Shown: positions 29,196-36,673 of the stretch, piece after piece | How positions within the stretch are numbered: the stretch's first letter is position 1 | How the letters are laid out: the number at the start of each line of letters is the position of its first letter | Position numbers and translations under genes: made by a program | DNA from: a virus | Direction: 5' to 3' (one strand) | IMG/VR virus record: IMGVR_UViG_3300042465_004086 | Span: 1 to 42,476 of that record | DNA length: 42,476 nt | The notes under the pieces: generated by a model | Databases searched by the model: none | What the model was told of the DNA's origin: nothing | Seen by the model: the letters and a program-made list of their open reading frames with translations, nothing else

Positions 29196-31967
29196 ATGAC
29201 GACCCCTTCCACCGAGCGCAAGGCCGGGCCACTCCTTGGCACCGGCTCGCAAACCAGCTGGCCGTTCACGTTCAAAGTGTTCGCCGCGACGGACATCGCC
29301 GTCACGATCGCAAACAGCCTGGGCGTTGAGACTGCGCTCAACTATGGTGCCGACTACAACGTCACCCTGAACGCCAACCAGGAGACGAGCCCCGGCGGCA
29401 CCGTCACCTATCCGATCAGCGGCACGCCGCTGCCCATTGGCAGCCGCCTGGTGATCGTCGGCAACCTGCCCTATGACCAGCCGCTCGACCTGCCGGCCGG
29501 CGGCAATTTCAGTCCGTTGGCGCTCGAGAACGAGCTTGACCGGCTGACGATGCAGATCCAGCAGTTGCGTGAGAACGTGGGGCGCGCGCTGACGGTGCCG
29601 GTCACCAGCGGTGTGAGCCCTTCGCTGCCATCCCCCGCCGCCAGCAACATCATCGGCTGGAGTGAAAACGGCGACAACCTCGAGAACTACCCGCTTTCCG
29701 AGCTTGCCACCTCGCTGGCGTTCGCGACGTTCCGCTACGACACGTTCACCGGCGACGGCACAACGACGCAGTTCACGCTGTCCACGGACCCCGTAACGCT
29801 GGGTAACCTGGACGTGGCTGTTGGTGGCGTCACGCAAACCCCAGGCACGGATTACCTGCTGGTTGATGGCGTGCTTGCGTTCACCAGCGCACCCCCTAAC
29901 GGGGTCACGATTTTGGCCCGGTTTGGTGAAGGCATTGCGTCGGGTCCGTCGATGGATTCTTACGACGTGAGGTTCCGTCAGGCTGGCACGGGTGCGGTTG
30001 ACCGCACGGCGGAAGCGAAGCTGCGAGAGGTTGTCAGCGTCAAGGACTTTGGGGCCAAGGGTAATGGTATTGATGACGACACTGCTGCAGTAAACGCCGC
30101 GCTTGCTACCGGAAAGCAGGTGTACCTGCCGGATGGCACCTACCTGGCAAACATCGCCGTCTCCACTAGCACGTTCAACCTTGTCGGATCAGGCATGGGC
30201 AGGGCCATCATCAAGCCCTATAACACCGGCCTGCCTGCATTCAAAAACATGGCCGACCCCGGAGATGCGAATTTCTGGAGGCGAAGCAGCATCCGCGATG
30301 TTTCGCTCCAAGGCACTGGAGTCGGCAACGGATTTACCTTTGGCGATCCGGCTTCTTACGCCTCGGGCAATGAGCGCATCGGGCGCGTCGATTTCGTGAA
30401 CGTCGAAATCACCGGCTTCAGCAAAGGCGTGTTCAAGACCTGCGGAAACATCGGGAACAACTACTACAACTGCCGCGTCCAGAACAACGACTACAACTTC
30501 TATGCACAGTCCGACGACTACGCAAGCGGCGGCGCGGCGCAGATGCACACCGGCTTCGACAACTGGTACGGCGGGGCTTGGGGTTACGCTGGGTTGGCCG
30601 ACATCTTTATCAAGGACAGAAAGCTCGGCAAGGGCGGCTGGGTGTTCAACAACGTGGACATCGAGGGTAATTCAGGCTACGCCGTGGTGGCACTGGCGGA
30701 CGCTACGTTTGACTACCTCCCTAATCTCGTGTTTGACAACTGCTGGTTTGAGGCCAACGCAACTGGCGGCTCAATCACCATTGACGGTTTGACTGGCACG
30801 ATTGTCGGCGCGCCCCGCGATCTTTACTTATCTGGCATCAAGAGCGTAGTCGCGAAAGGCATGTACCTTGGCAAGCTCACGCTGCTTAACGGCACAAACC
30901 TGATCGCTGATAAGTGCGGTACTGACACGCTCACCCCCGGAATTTTTGATCTCAGCAAGGACGCATCTAGTACGTTTGCGGTTGATGGCTGGGCCTACAC
31001 CACAGGAATGGATACCAACCTGACGCTGGCTCCTTACGCATCTACGACTGACAACAGCGACGCCGCTTACACCGCCGTCACAAATACGGTTCCTGGGGCA
31101 GTAGCTGCACCCGTCAAGGATTACACCGTCTTACTCGGGTTCTCCGGTACTGCACCAATCGTTGGCGGCGGTGGTGGCTATACCGGTTCGGTCGTGTCTG
31201 ACGGCATGACGTTCAACACTTGCAGTGAATACGTCGTCAGCGGAAGTGCTGCGCGAATCGTCCCTGATGTGACGGCGACGGTGGGCAAGTATTACGCCGT
31301 GAGCTACCAGGCACGGTTGGTCTCTGGTAGCAATGCCTATGTGTACGCAACCAACATGGCAGCGGCTCAACTGATCGACCACAGCCAGTGGCGTCAGTAC
31401 AGCTTCGTGAAGAAGGCTACTGTAACCGGCGCTGGTTTCTCTATGAATTCGTTTGGCGCATCCAGCACCGTGCGGATTGGTGCGATGCAGATCGTGCAGT
31501 TCGATACCGCCCATGAAGCCTACGAATACCTCTACCGCGGGCGCATTGCCACCAACAGCGATGCACGCAGCGCGGCGTATCCGCTTGCGGCATTCACTGA
31601 CGTTGGTGGTGGTGGTGGTGGCGCATCGTTCAACAGCGCAAATGTCGCAGTAACGCTCACGAACAGCGGGTACACAAAAATCTGCGAGGCAAGTTTCCGA
31701 GGCGACCTTACCAAGATCAAGGTGGATTTTCTTGTCGCATTCCAAGACCTCTACACAGGCGGATCACTTGACCAGTTGAGTGGATTCACAACGGTCGCGT
31801 TTTCCTCAACGTCTGACACACCGACCCAGGTGTTTGGGGCAGGCACTGTCACGTTCAGGTGGGTGCAGCAGGGCAGCACCAGTGTTTGGGACCTGCAGGG
31901 TTCAGTGACGACCGGACCAGCAACGGCTGTTGCTTTGGCCGGCCTTGCATTTGTCAAAGGAAAATAA
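29196..31967 (+). CDS. Tailspike with T7-fibre-like N-terminus and pectate-lyase-like beta-helix
   Basis: A 923-residue receptor-binding protein. Residues 1-130 resemble the T7 tail fibre anchoring domain (FKVFAATDIAVTIANSLGVE; LPYDQPLDLPAGGNFSPLALENELDRLTMQIQQLRENV), which docks to the tail. From about 275 a pectate-lyase_3-type beta-helix begins (VVSVKDFGAKGNGIDDDTAAVNAAL), usual for capsule- or O-antigen-degrading spikes. The C-terminal third is Thr/Ser/Gly-rich with a GGGGGG hinge. Active residues cannot be assigned. The ribosome site TAGGAG is 10 bases before the ATG. Confidence 0.87.
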   Translation: MTTPSTERKAGPLLGTGSQTSWPFTFKVFAATDIAVTIANSLGVETALNYGADYNVTLNANQETSPGGTVTYPISGTPLPIGSRLVIVGNLPYDQPLDLPAGGNFSPLALENELDRLTMQIQQLRENVGRALTVPVTSGVSPSLPSPAASNIIGWSENGDNLENYPLSELATSLAFATFRYDTFTGDGTTTQFTLSTDPVTLGNLDVAVGGVTQTPGTDYLLVDGVLAFTSAPPNGVTILARFGEGIASGPSMDSYDVRFRQAGTGAVDRTAEAKLREVVSVKDFGAKGNGIDDDTAAVNAALATGKQVYLPDGTYLANIAVSTSTFNLVGSGMGRAIIKPYNTGLPAFKNMADPGDANFWRRSSIRDVSLQGTGVGNGFTFGDPASYASGNERIGRVDFVNVEITGFSKGVFKTCGNIGNNYYNCRVQNNDYNFYAQSDDYASGGAAQMHTGFDNWYGGAWGYAGLADIFIKDRKLGKGGWVFNNVDIEGNSGYAVVALADATFDYLPNLVFDNCWFEANATGGSITIDGLTGTIVGAPRDLYLSGIKSVVAKGMYLGKLTLLNGTNLIADKCGTDTLTPGIFDLSKDASSTFAVDGWAYTTGMDTNLTLAPYASTTDNSDAAYTAVTNTVPGAVAAPVKDYTVLLGFSGTAPIVGGGGGYTGSVVSDGMTFNTCSEYVVSGSAARIVPDVTATVGKYYAVSYQARLVSGSNAYVYATNMAAAQLIDHSQWRQYSFVKKATVTGAGFSMNSFGASSTVRIGAMQIVQFDTAHEAYEYLYRGRIATNSDARSAAYPLAAFTDVGGGGGGASFNSANVAVTLTNSGYTKICEASFRGDLTKIKVDFLVAFQDLYTGGSLDQLSGFTTVAFSSTSDTPTQVFGAGTVTFRWVQQGSTSVWDLQGSVTTGPATAVALAGLAFVKGK

Positions 31968-31968
31968 A

Positions 31969-32439
31969 ATGCTTAAAGCCTTCAGGTCAATTCTTCCAAT
32001 GCCAGTTTCTCAAGGAGGAACTGGCACGGACAACCCTCCGACAGTACAGGCCTATTCTTCTGTCGCCACCACGCTGGCGCAGAACGTTTACACAAAGCTC
32101 ACCGTCAACAACGAGGACTTTGATACGTCTGGCGCTTTTGATGTTGCCAACTCAAGGTTCCAGCCGACCGTTGCTGGCTACTACTTGATCAACAGCCAGA
32201 TGTATGCGCCTGGCACTGCCTACGCTTCGATGAACACGTACAAAAACGGAAGCTACACGCGAACGATTCAAGGTGGATACAGCGCAGGCATTGATTACCC
32301 TTTGATCGTTACAGGAACTTCGCTTGTGTATTTGAACGGGTCAACCGACTACATTGAGCTGTACGGCATTCAAGGCGGTGTCGCGTCAGTCAACGCAACA
32401 TCGGTCATTTTCCAAGCAACTTTGGTGCGGGGTGCATGA
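31969..32439 (+). CDS. C1q/TNF-like fibre-tip or receptor-associated protein, 156 aa
   Basis: Starts MLKAFRSILPMPVSQGGTGT one base after the tailspike stop, with a CAAAGGAAAA ribosome site. The remaining sequence is a C1q-like jelly-roll (VYTKLTVNNEDFDTSGAFDVANSRFQPTVAGYYLINSQ; YIELYGIQGG). Such small domains often sit at the end of fibres as separate receptor-binding subunits. The base composition is clearly lower in GC than the virion genes, a sign of exchange. Confidence 0.72.
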   Translation: MLKAFRSILPMPVSQGGTGTDNPPTVQAYSSVATTLAQNVYTKLTVNNEDFDTSGAFDVANSRFQPTVAGYYLINSQMYAPGTAYASMNTYKNGSYTRTIQGGYSAGIDYPLIVTGTSLVYLNGSTDYIELYGIQGGVASVNATSVIFQATLVRGA

Positions 32440-32612
32440 TGAACCTCTACGAACAGATCACACAGATATACCCCGAACTCAAAGGCGATGCGCTTGCGTT
32501 CTCGACCACCATCATCTTGCAAGATGACAAAGACGGCCGTGGTGAATACATCGCCAAGTGGGACCATCCCACTCTTGAAAGACCAACAGCCGAACAACTG
32601 AAAGGTGCATGA
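32436..32612 (+). CDS. Tail fibre assembly-type small protein, 58 aa
   Basis: ATGATGAAC start in an overlap with the previous gene. The sequence MMNLYEQITQIYPELKGDA...IILQDDKDGRGEYIAKWDHPTLERPTAEQLKG has the common pattern of XkdW-like/fibre-associated small proteins found right after receptor-binding genes (YPEL, D-GxGxYIxxW, PT-EQL). It is probably a chaperone or minor fibre component. Assigned by pattern and neighbourhood only. Confidence 0.68.
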   Translation: MMNLYEQITQIYPELKGDALAFSTTIILQDDKDGRGEYIAKWDHPTLERPTAEQLKGA

Positions 32613-32613
32613 C

Positions 32614-32955
32614 ATGGACAACGCATTCAAACCCCTGGGCAACACGGTTGCCATCACCGCTGCCGCCACTGCGCCCACGGGCGTCCAGGCCGGCGCCAGC
32701 TCCACCGCCAAGGCGGCGTTTGCCGGCCAGTACCGCATCATCAACGCGGGCAGCGTGACCGTGCACCTGGGCGTCGGCGCCAGTGCTGCAGCGGCTGCTG
32801 CCGCGGCCGTCGCTGCGACCTCTGGCAGCCCGGCTGCCGGCATCCCGCTGGTGCCTGGCGCCGTCGAGATTTTCAGCTTCGACGTCGACACTTACTTCAG
32901 CGGCCTGGCCGCAAGCAACACGACGATCTACATCACGCCTGGCACCGGCTTGTAA
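32614..32955 (+). CDS. Probable virion structural protein, 113 aa
   Basis: Starts MDNAFKPLGNTVAITAAATAPTG. The rest is a beta-rich, Ala-rich domain (QYRIINAGSVTVHLGVGASAAAAAAAA, then PLVPGAVEIFSFDVDTYFSGL), a pattern known from small phage decoration or tail-associated proteins. No enzymatic motif. It is the last gene before a terminator, ending the receptor-binding unit. Confidence 0.65.
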   Translation: MDNAFKPLGNTVAITAAATAPTGVQAGASSTAKAAFAGQYRIINAGSVTVHLGVGASAAAAAAAAVAATSGSPAAGIPLVPGAVEIFSFDVDTYFSGLAASNTTIYITPGTGL

Positions 32956-32979
32956 GCCCCACTTAAAAGGTCGCTCGAC

Positions 32980-33005
32980 AGCCCGCCCAGTGCGGGCTTT
33001 TCTTT
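32980..33005 (+). terminator. Rho-independent terminator after the receptor-binding genes
   Basis: AGCCCGC (32980-32986) pairs with GCGGGCT (32992-32998), loop CCAGT, tail TTTTCTTT. Late promoter copy 6 starts eight bases later, the same terminator-promoter arrangement as at 15016-15084. Confidence 0.85.
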
Positions 33006-33012
33006 GCCTGCG

Positions 33013-33044
33013 GTGTCCGTGTCAGCGGCACGCACACCTACCAT
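33013..33044 (+). promoter_or_regulatory. Late promoter copy 6 (lysis block)
   Basis: GTGTCCGTG (33013-33021), 16 bp, CTACCAT (33038-33044). It is fully intergenic. The start near 33051 is followed by AACCCGTA as in copy 5. It would drive the holins, endolysin and second spike. Confidence 0.82.
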
Positions 33045-33071
33045 ACGGCAACCCGTATGAAAGCGCGCAGC

Positions 33072-33158
33072 ATGACACCAGAGCAGCAGACCATCCTCGA
33101 GGCCACGGTGACCGTTCCGCTCACAGCCCCGGGCTTCGCTAAGGTCGCAATTTTGTAA
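33072..33158 (+). CDS. Small hypothetical protein, 28 aa
   Basis: A short frame MTPEQQTILEATVTVPLTAP GFAKVAIL between the late promoter and the holin-like gene, possibly starting five codons earlier at 33057 (MKARS). No strong ribosome site. It may be a true microprotein at the front of the lysis operon or merely a leader; low confidence. Confidence 0.4.
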   Translation: MTPEQQTILEATVTVPLTAPGFAKVAIL

Positions 33159-33168
33159 CGAGGCTTGA

Positions 33169-33507
33169 ATGGCTCAGAACGCGAGCACTGCGACGAACGT
33201 GTTTTGGCAAACCGTGAAGCAAGTGAATCGCGAACTCAAAGATTTAGATAAGAGACTTGAACTAATGGACACCATCATGATTGACCCCATTGAATTCGGA
33301 CAACTGCGCGCGGAGGTAGTTGCGCAACGTCGAGACCTCGACCGACTTGCCAGCACCCTCGAGCAGTTGGCTAAGTCGATGGACTCAGTGCGCGACACCC
33401 TGACCGAGGCCAAGGGTGGGTGGCGAGCGGTTGCGATGATCGCCGGTATTGCCGGCACACTGGGCAGCGCCGCCACCTGGGTGATCCAACACGTCAAGAT
33501 CAGCTGA
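33169..33507 (+). CDS. Holin-like protein with coiled coil and C-terminal membrane segment, 112 aa
   Basis: An N-terminal charged helical/coiled-coil region (ELKDLDKRLELMDTIMID; RRDLDRLASTLEQLAKSMDSVRDTL) is followed by one C-terminal membrane helix (about residues 84-108, AVAMIAGIAGTLGSAATWVI). This resembles XhlA/hemolysin-type accessory holins. It lies first in a lysis cassette with a GH108 endolysin and a three-span holin. A T-G-A-T-G type overlap joins it to the endolysin gene. Confidence 0.72.
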   Translation: MAQNASTATNVFWQTVKQVNRELKDLDKRLELMDTIMIDPIEFGQLRAEVVAQRRDLDRLASTLEQLAKSMDSVRDTLTEAKGGWRAVAMIAGIAGTLGSAATWVIQHVKIS

Positions 33508-33974
33508 TGCACTTCGATGACGCCTTCACCCGGTTGATTGGCCACGAGGGTGGCTATGTCAACGACCCACGAGATCCAGGCGGGGAGACCCGCTACGGGA
33601 TCAGCAAGCGGGCGTACCCGGGCGAGGACATTGCCAACCTTACCCTGGCCCGGGCGAAGGCGATTTATTTGCGTGACTACTGGGGCCCGGCCGGCTGCGA
33701 TGCGGTGCCCGACGCCATTCGGTTTGATCTCTTCGACATGGCCGTGAACTCCGGCGTGAAAGCGGCGATCAAGACGCTGCAGCGCACGGTGGGGGAGACG
33801 GCCGACGGCGTGCTCGGACCTAAGACACTGCAGGCCATCCAGTCGATGCCTGGCTCGCGGTTCGTGGCGCGATTCAACGGTGCCCGGCTGCTGTTCATGA
33901 CCGAGCTCAACACTTGGCCCGCGTTTGGAAAAGGCTGGGCCAGGCGGGTGGCCATTAACTTGATGGGGGCATGA
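33507..33974 (+). CDS. Endolysin, glycoside hydrolase family 108
   Basis: A 155-residue muralytic enzyme starting MHFDDAFTRLIGHEGGYVND at the TGATG overlap. E14 in HEGGY is the family's catalytic acid; DPGGETRYGISKRAYPGEDI and YWGPAGCDAVPDAIRFDLFDMAVNSG are conserved GH108 blocks; the C-terminal part (ETADGVLGPKTLQAI) resembles the short PG_binding_3 domain. No signal peptide, so it needs the holin to reach the cell wall. Confidence 0.92.
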   Translation: MHFDDAFTRLIGHEGGYVNDPRDPGGETRYGISKRAYPGEDIANLTLARAKAIYLRDYWGPAGCDAVPDAIRFDLFDMAVNSGVKAAIKTLQRTVGETADGVLGPKTLQAIQSMPGSRFVARFNGARLLFMTELNTWPAFGKGWARRVAINLMGA

Positions 33975-34369
33975 TGGCACTTGATCCTATCTCTGCGGCC
34001 TTGGACGTCGGTGGCAAGCTCATCGACCGGCTGTGGCCTGACCCTGAAAAACGCGACCAGGCCCGCCTCGCGCTGCTCGAGCTTGCGCAGAAGGGCGACC
34101 TCACCGAGCTCACCGTGCGCGGCGAGATCGTCAAGACCGAGGCCGCGAGCGAGCACTGGCTCGCCGCCAACTGGCGCCCGATTCTGATGCTGACCTTTGG
34201 CGGGCTCATCGTGGCGCGCTGGTTCGGCTGGGCCGCCCCGGGCCTGAGCATTGAGGAGTACCTCAAGCTCTGGGACATCGTCGAGCTGGGCCTCGGCGGC
34301 TATGTGATCGGCCGCTCGGCCGAGAAAATCATTCCTGCGGCTGCAGCCGCGCTGAAAGGGAGTAAATGA
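33971..34369 (+). CDS. Holin (3TM phage holin family)
   Basis: A 132-residue protein beginning MMALDPISAALDVGGKLIDRLWPDPEKRDQARLALLELAQ, a signature of the 3TM holin family. EHWLAANWRPILMLTFGGLIVARWFG is the first membrane part, and VELGLGGYVIGRSAEKII the last. It would permeabilise the inner membrane for endolysin release. ATGA overlaps join it with both neighbours. Confidence 0.88.
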   Translation: MMALDPISAALDVGGKLIDRLWPDPEKRDQARLALLELAQKGDLTELTVRGEIVKTEAASEHWLAANWRPILMLTFGGLIVARWFGWAAPGLSIEEYLKLWDIVELGLGGYVIGRSAEKIIPAAAAALKGSK

Positions 34370-35646
34370 CCACCCGCGTACCTCGTAACATGATTGGCCT
34401 CACGCCCCTGGGCGGCACGGCCGATGACACCCCGCAGATCCAGGCGGCTATCAACGAAGCGAAGGGCACCGGCGGTGCGGTCTACTTAGGTCCTGGCACG
34501 TTCCGCCTGAACACCCAGCTCAAGATCGAAGGCAGCGCCGGCACCGCGGCGCGCGTCGACGTGGTGATGAGCAAGGCCACCATTCTCAAGTCCTACGTCA
34601 CCGGCAGCGTGTCGGGCTACGACAGCGCAGGCTTTGCGGTGCTGATCGACGGCTGGCGCGACTCGGCCATCCGCGGCGGGCGCCTGGACTACAGCAACGG
34701 CACGGCCGGCATTTTGGTGCGCAACCGCACGGCCAGCACGCTTGCCAACACGCTGGACGGCATGCACATCTTCGGCGGTGCGGCCAAGGCCGACCGCGAG
34801 ACCGCGACCAAGGTGAGCCTGCGCTTCACCGGCACCGAGTCGGTGGCCGGGGCCGCGACCTACTCGAACTATTTCAACCGTGTGGTGGGCTGTCACTTCG
34901 ACATCGGCCACATCCACATCGACCTGAAAAACGGCGACTCGGGCGGTGGCTTGCACCAGCCGAATGCGCAGATCATCAGCGGCAACCTGTTCGAGCGCTA
35001 CGTTTACGGCATCTACATCGAGGACTCCGACGAGCACCGCGGCGTCGACAACTGGTTCAGCCAGGCCGGCACGCTGACGGCCACCGCCGGCGGTGATGCG
35101 GGCACCAACTCGATCGACATCCGCATCGACGGCACGCTGAACGACTTCACCTGGACCAGCGAGCCCGGCGCCGGCGCCAAGGCCTACGTGCTCAAGGCCA
35201 CCGCCAGCACCAACCGCCTGGCCGGCGTGTTCAACTCGGCGACCGCCTCGACCATTGAGGCCGGGGCCGCGGGTGACAACCTGATCAGCGACCGCCAGCG
35301 CCTGGACGGCTTGAAGCGCCTGAACCACTTGAACCACGCCACCGACGGCGAGCAGGACCTGAACCTGTTCGGCGACGGCACCAACAGCCAGGGCGGTGCA
35401 GGGCGCTCGAGCCTGCGCATCTGGGAGGCCAACGGCACGGCGCGCAACCTGCGCCTGGGCTGGAGCACCTCGGGCAAGTGCCTGGCGCAGGTGCCCAATG
35501 GGGCGCACCTGGACTTCGGCGGCACCTGGGAGAACCCGATCATGCTGAACGGGGCGTATCTCTGGGTCGACTCGGGCAAGCTCTACATCAAGACCAGCGC
35601 GCCGACGACCTCGACCGACGGCACCGTGGTCGGCACGCAGACTTAA
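34366..35646 (+). CDS. Second beta-helix tailspike / pectate-lyase-like protein
   Basis: A 426-residue protein coupled to the holin by ATGA. It lacks the T7-type anchoring domain and opens directly with a pectate-lyase-like start (LTPLGGTADDTPQIQAAINEAKGTGGAVYLGPGTFRLNT), then runs as a right-handed beta-helix (DSAIRGGRLDYSNGTAGILVRN; IISGNLFERYVYGIYIED). The C-terminal part (LDFGGTWENPIMLNGAYLWVDSG) is a small beta region common at trimer ends of spikes. How it attaches to the virion is not evident. It ends tail to tail with the leftward HTH gene, sharing bases in the stop codons. Confidence 0.82.
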   Translation: MTTRVPRNMIGLTPLGGTADDTPQIQAAINEAKGTGGAVYLGPGTFRLNTQLKIEGSAGTAARVDVVMSKATILKSYVTGSVSGYDSAGFAVLIDGWRDSAIRGGRLDYSNGTAGILVRNRTASTLANTLDGMHIFGGAAKADRETATKVSLRFTGTESVAGAATYSNYFNRVVGCHFDIGHIHIDLKNGDSGGGLHQPNAQIISGNLFERYVYGIYIEDSDEHRGVDNWFSQAGTLTATAGGDAGTNSIDIRIDGTLNDFTWTSEPGAGAKAYVLKATASTNRLAGVFNSATASTIEAGAAGDNLISDRQRLDGLKRLNHLNHATDGEQDLNLFGDGTNSQGGAGRSSLRIWEANGTARNLRLGWSTSGKCLAQVPNGAHLDFGGTWENPIMLNGAYLWVDSGKLYIKTSAPTTSTDGTVVGTQT

Positions 35647-36053
35647 GCCCTGAGGGCCAGGTCCTGATTGGCGGCGCCCGCGTGGCGCCGTTCGGCTTCT
35701 TCGGCGATCGCCAGGCGGATCTTGAGGGTTTCGAGCTCGCGGCGCTGGGCGGTCAGTTGCTGGCGCAACAGCACCAGGGCGAGCACGTCGCCCGGGCTGT
35801 AGCGGTCACCGCCTGGGCTCACCAGCTCGCCGCGCACGAATCCCCAGCCAGTCCAGCGCCCCTCGGTGCCGGGCAGATCGCCGAGCAGCAACTTGATGGC
35901 GAGGTGCTGGCGCCCGGGGATGTGCACCCGGCCGGTGAGCCAGCGGTAGAGGGTCTTGGGGTGGACGTTCAGCTCCCGGGCCACGGCGCGCTCGCCGATC
36001 CGTTCGACGAGGGCGCGTAGATCCCGGCCGGGACGGGCGTTGATCTCAAGCAT
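35643..36053 (-). CDS. DUF3653-like HTH regulator
   Basis: A 136-residue leftward protein. The N-terminal HTH reads RALVERIGERAVARELNVHPKTLYRWLTGRVHIPGRQHLAIKLLLG; next comes WTGWGFVRGELVSPGGDRYSPGDVLAL, the hallmark of DUF3653-type phage proteins. A coiled C-terminal helix (LRQQLTAQRRELETLKIRLAIAEEAERR) likely dimerises it. It is the last gene of the leftward operon but also has its own promoter/operator region. A regulator of late transcription is possible, as it is the only extra DNA-binding regulator in the early operon (inference). Confidence 0.75.
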   Translation of the reverse strand: MLEINARPGRDLRALVERIGERAVARELNVHPKTLYRWLTGRVHIPGRQHLAIKLLLGDLPGTEGRWTGWGFVRGELVSPGGDRYSPGDVLALVLLRQQLTAQRRELETLKIRLAIAEEAERRHAGAANQDLALRA

Positions 36054-36065
36054 GTGCGACAGTTT

Positions 36066-36206
36066 CCTTTAGCAGATGCTTTAGCGTCAACCCCCGTTTC
36101 GATACGCATAATGTATATTGTGCCCTGCCATTTTGCTAAATGGCACAGAGCACTAGGGGGAATTCGTGCTCGCGTCGATTCTAGCAAGTGCTAGAACGTA
36201 GTGCAG
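36066..36206 (-). promoter_or_regulatory. Promoter/operator region of the DUF3653-like gene
   Basis: The 177-bp gap between two leftward genes holds two operator-like palindromes: TAGCAAGTGCTA (36182-36193, perfect) overlapping an extended -10 TGCTAGAAT on the minus strand (-10 at 36183-36178), and TAGCAGATGCTT (36070-36081, one mismatch) close to the gene start. The -35 of the former is weak (CTGCAC at 36206-36201). An AT-rich stretch (36106-36118) could be a further -10. Confidence 0.6.
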
Positions 36207-36230
36207 GATGCACCGAGGCGGGGAGGGGAG

Positions 36231-36410
36231 TCAAGCCTGCGGGGCCACCTGGTCCTTGATCCACTCGAGCAGCCTGGTGCGGCTGACAGCGTCGACCGCA
36301 GCGGGGGAGGCAAGCATTGCCACCAGGCGGTCCAGCAGTGCGGCCTTGGCCGCCATCGCCTGGTAGTCATCCAGGGCCTGGTTGATCGCTGCGTCAAATT
36401 CTCCGGGCAT
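36231..36410 (-). CDS. Hypothetical protein, 59 aa
   Basis: Leftward, start ATG 36410-36408 (MPGEFDAAINQALDDYQAMA) with AAAGGA in front; an eight-codon-longer frame lacks a ribosome site. Fully helical by appearance (AKAALLDRLVAMLASPAAVDAVSRTRLLEWIKDQV). No family recognised. Placed immediately after the DUF3310 gene. Confidence 0.65.
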   Translation of the reverse strand: MPGEFDAAINQALDDYQAMAAKAALLDRLVAMLASPAAVDAVSRTRLLEWIKDQVAPQA

Positions 36411-36411
36411 G

Positions 36412-36663
36412 TCAGATTCCTTTCTTGTTTTCAAACTCGATCAGCATGTCGATGACGTGCCGTGCTTTTTCCAGATCTTGGACGCCTGCCTTGTCCCTGA
36501 ACCTGGTCACGTATTTGATGATCGTGTGCTGGCAGGCGTCGAGGTTGTTGGCCATCGAGTATTCCATCGGCTGGATCTTTAGCTTGCTGTAGTGGTCGCC
36601 CCCGACCTGGGTGCTCAGTGCCCCTGTTGGAACCTTCTTGATGATGTTTGGGATCTCTTTCAT
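36412..36663 (-). CDS. DUF3310 family protein, 83 aa
   Basis: The diagnostic DUF3310 pattern is present: STQVGGDHYSKLKIQPMEYSMANNLDACQHTIIKYVTRFRDKAGVQDLEKARHVIDMLIEFE (GGDHY, P-EY, K-Y, R-k-g--DL-KA). This small domain is widespread in phages and is sometimes annotated nucleotide-kinase-like, with unproven biochemical role. Located after the PP-loop protein in the leftward operon. Confidence 0.87.
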   Translation of the reverse strand: MKEIPNIIKKVPTGALSTQVGGDHYSKLKIQPMEYSMANNLDACQHTIIKYVTRFRDKAGVQDLEKARHVIDMLIEFENKKGI

Positions 36664-36673
36664 TTTCTGCCTT

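Noticed and set aside
26154-29837. A 1,227-codon open frame on the minus strand opposite the giant virion gene and tailspike start
   Set aside because: It mirrors the third-position GC bias of the coding strand, has low-complexity His/Arg/Val composition, no ribosome site and no domain. The same applies to 13144-15030, 16532-18232 and 22809-24833 on the minus strand.
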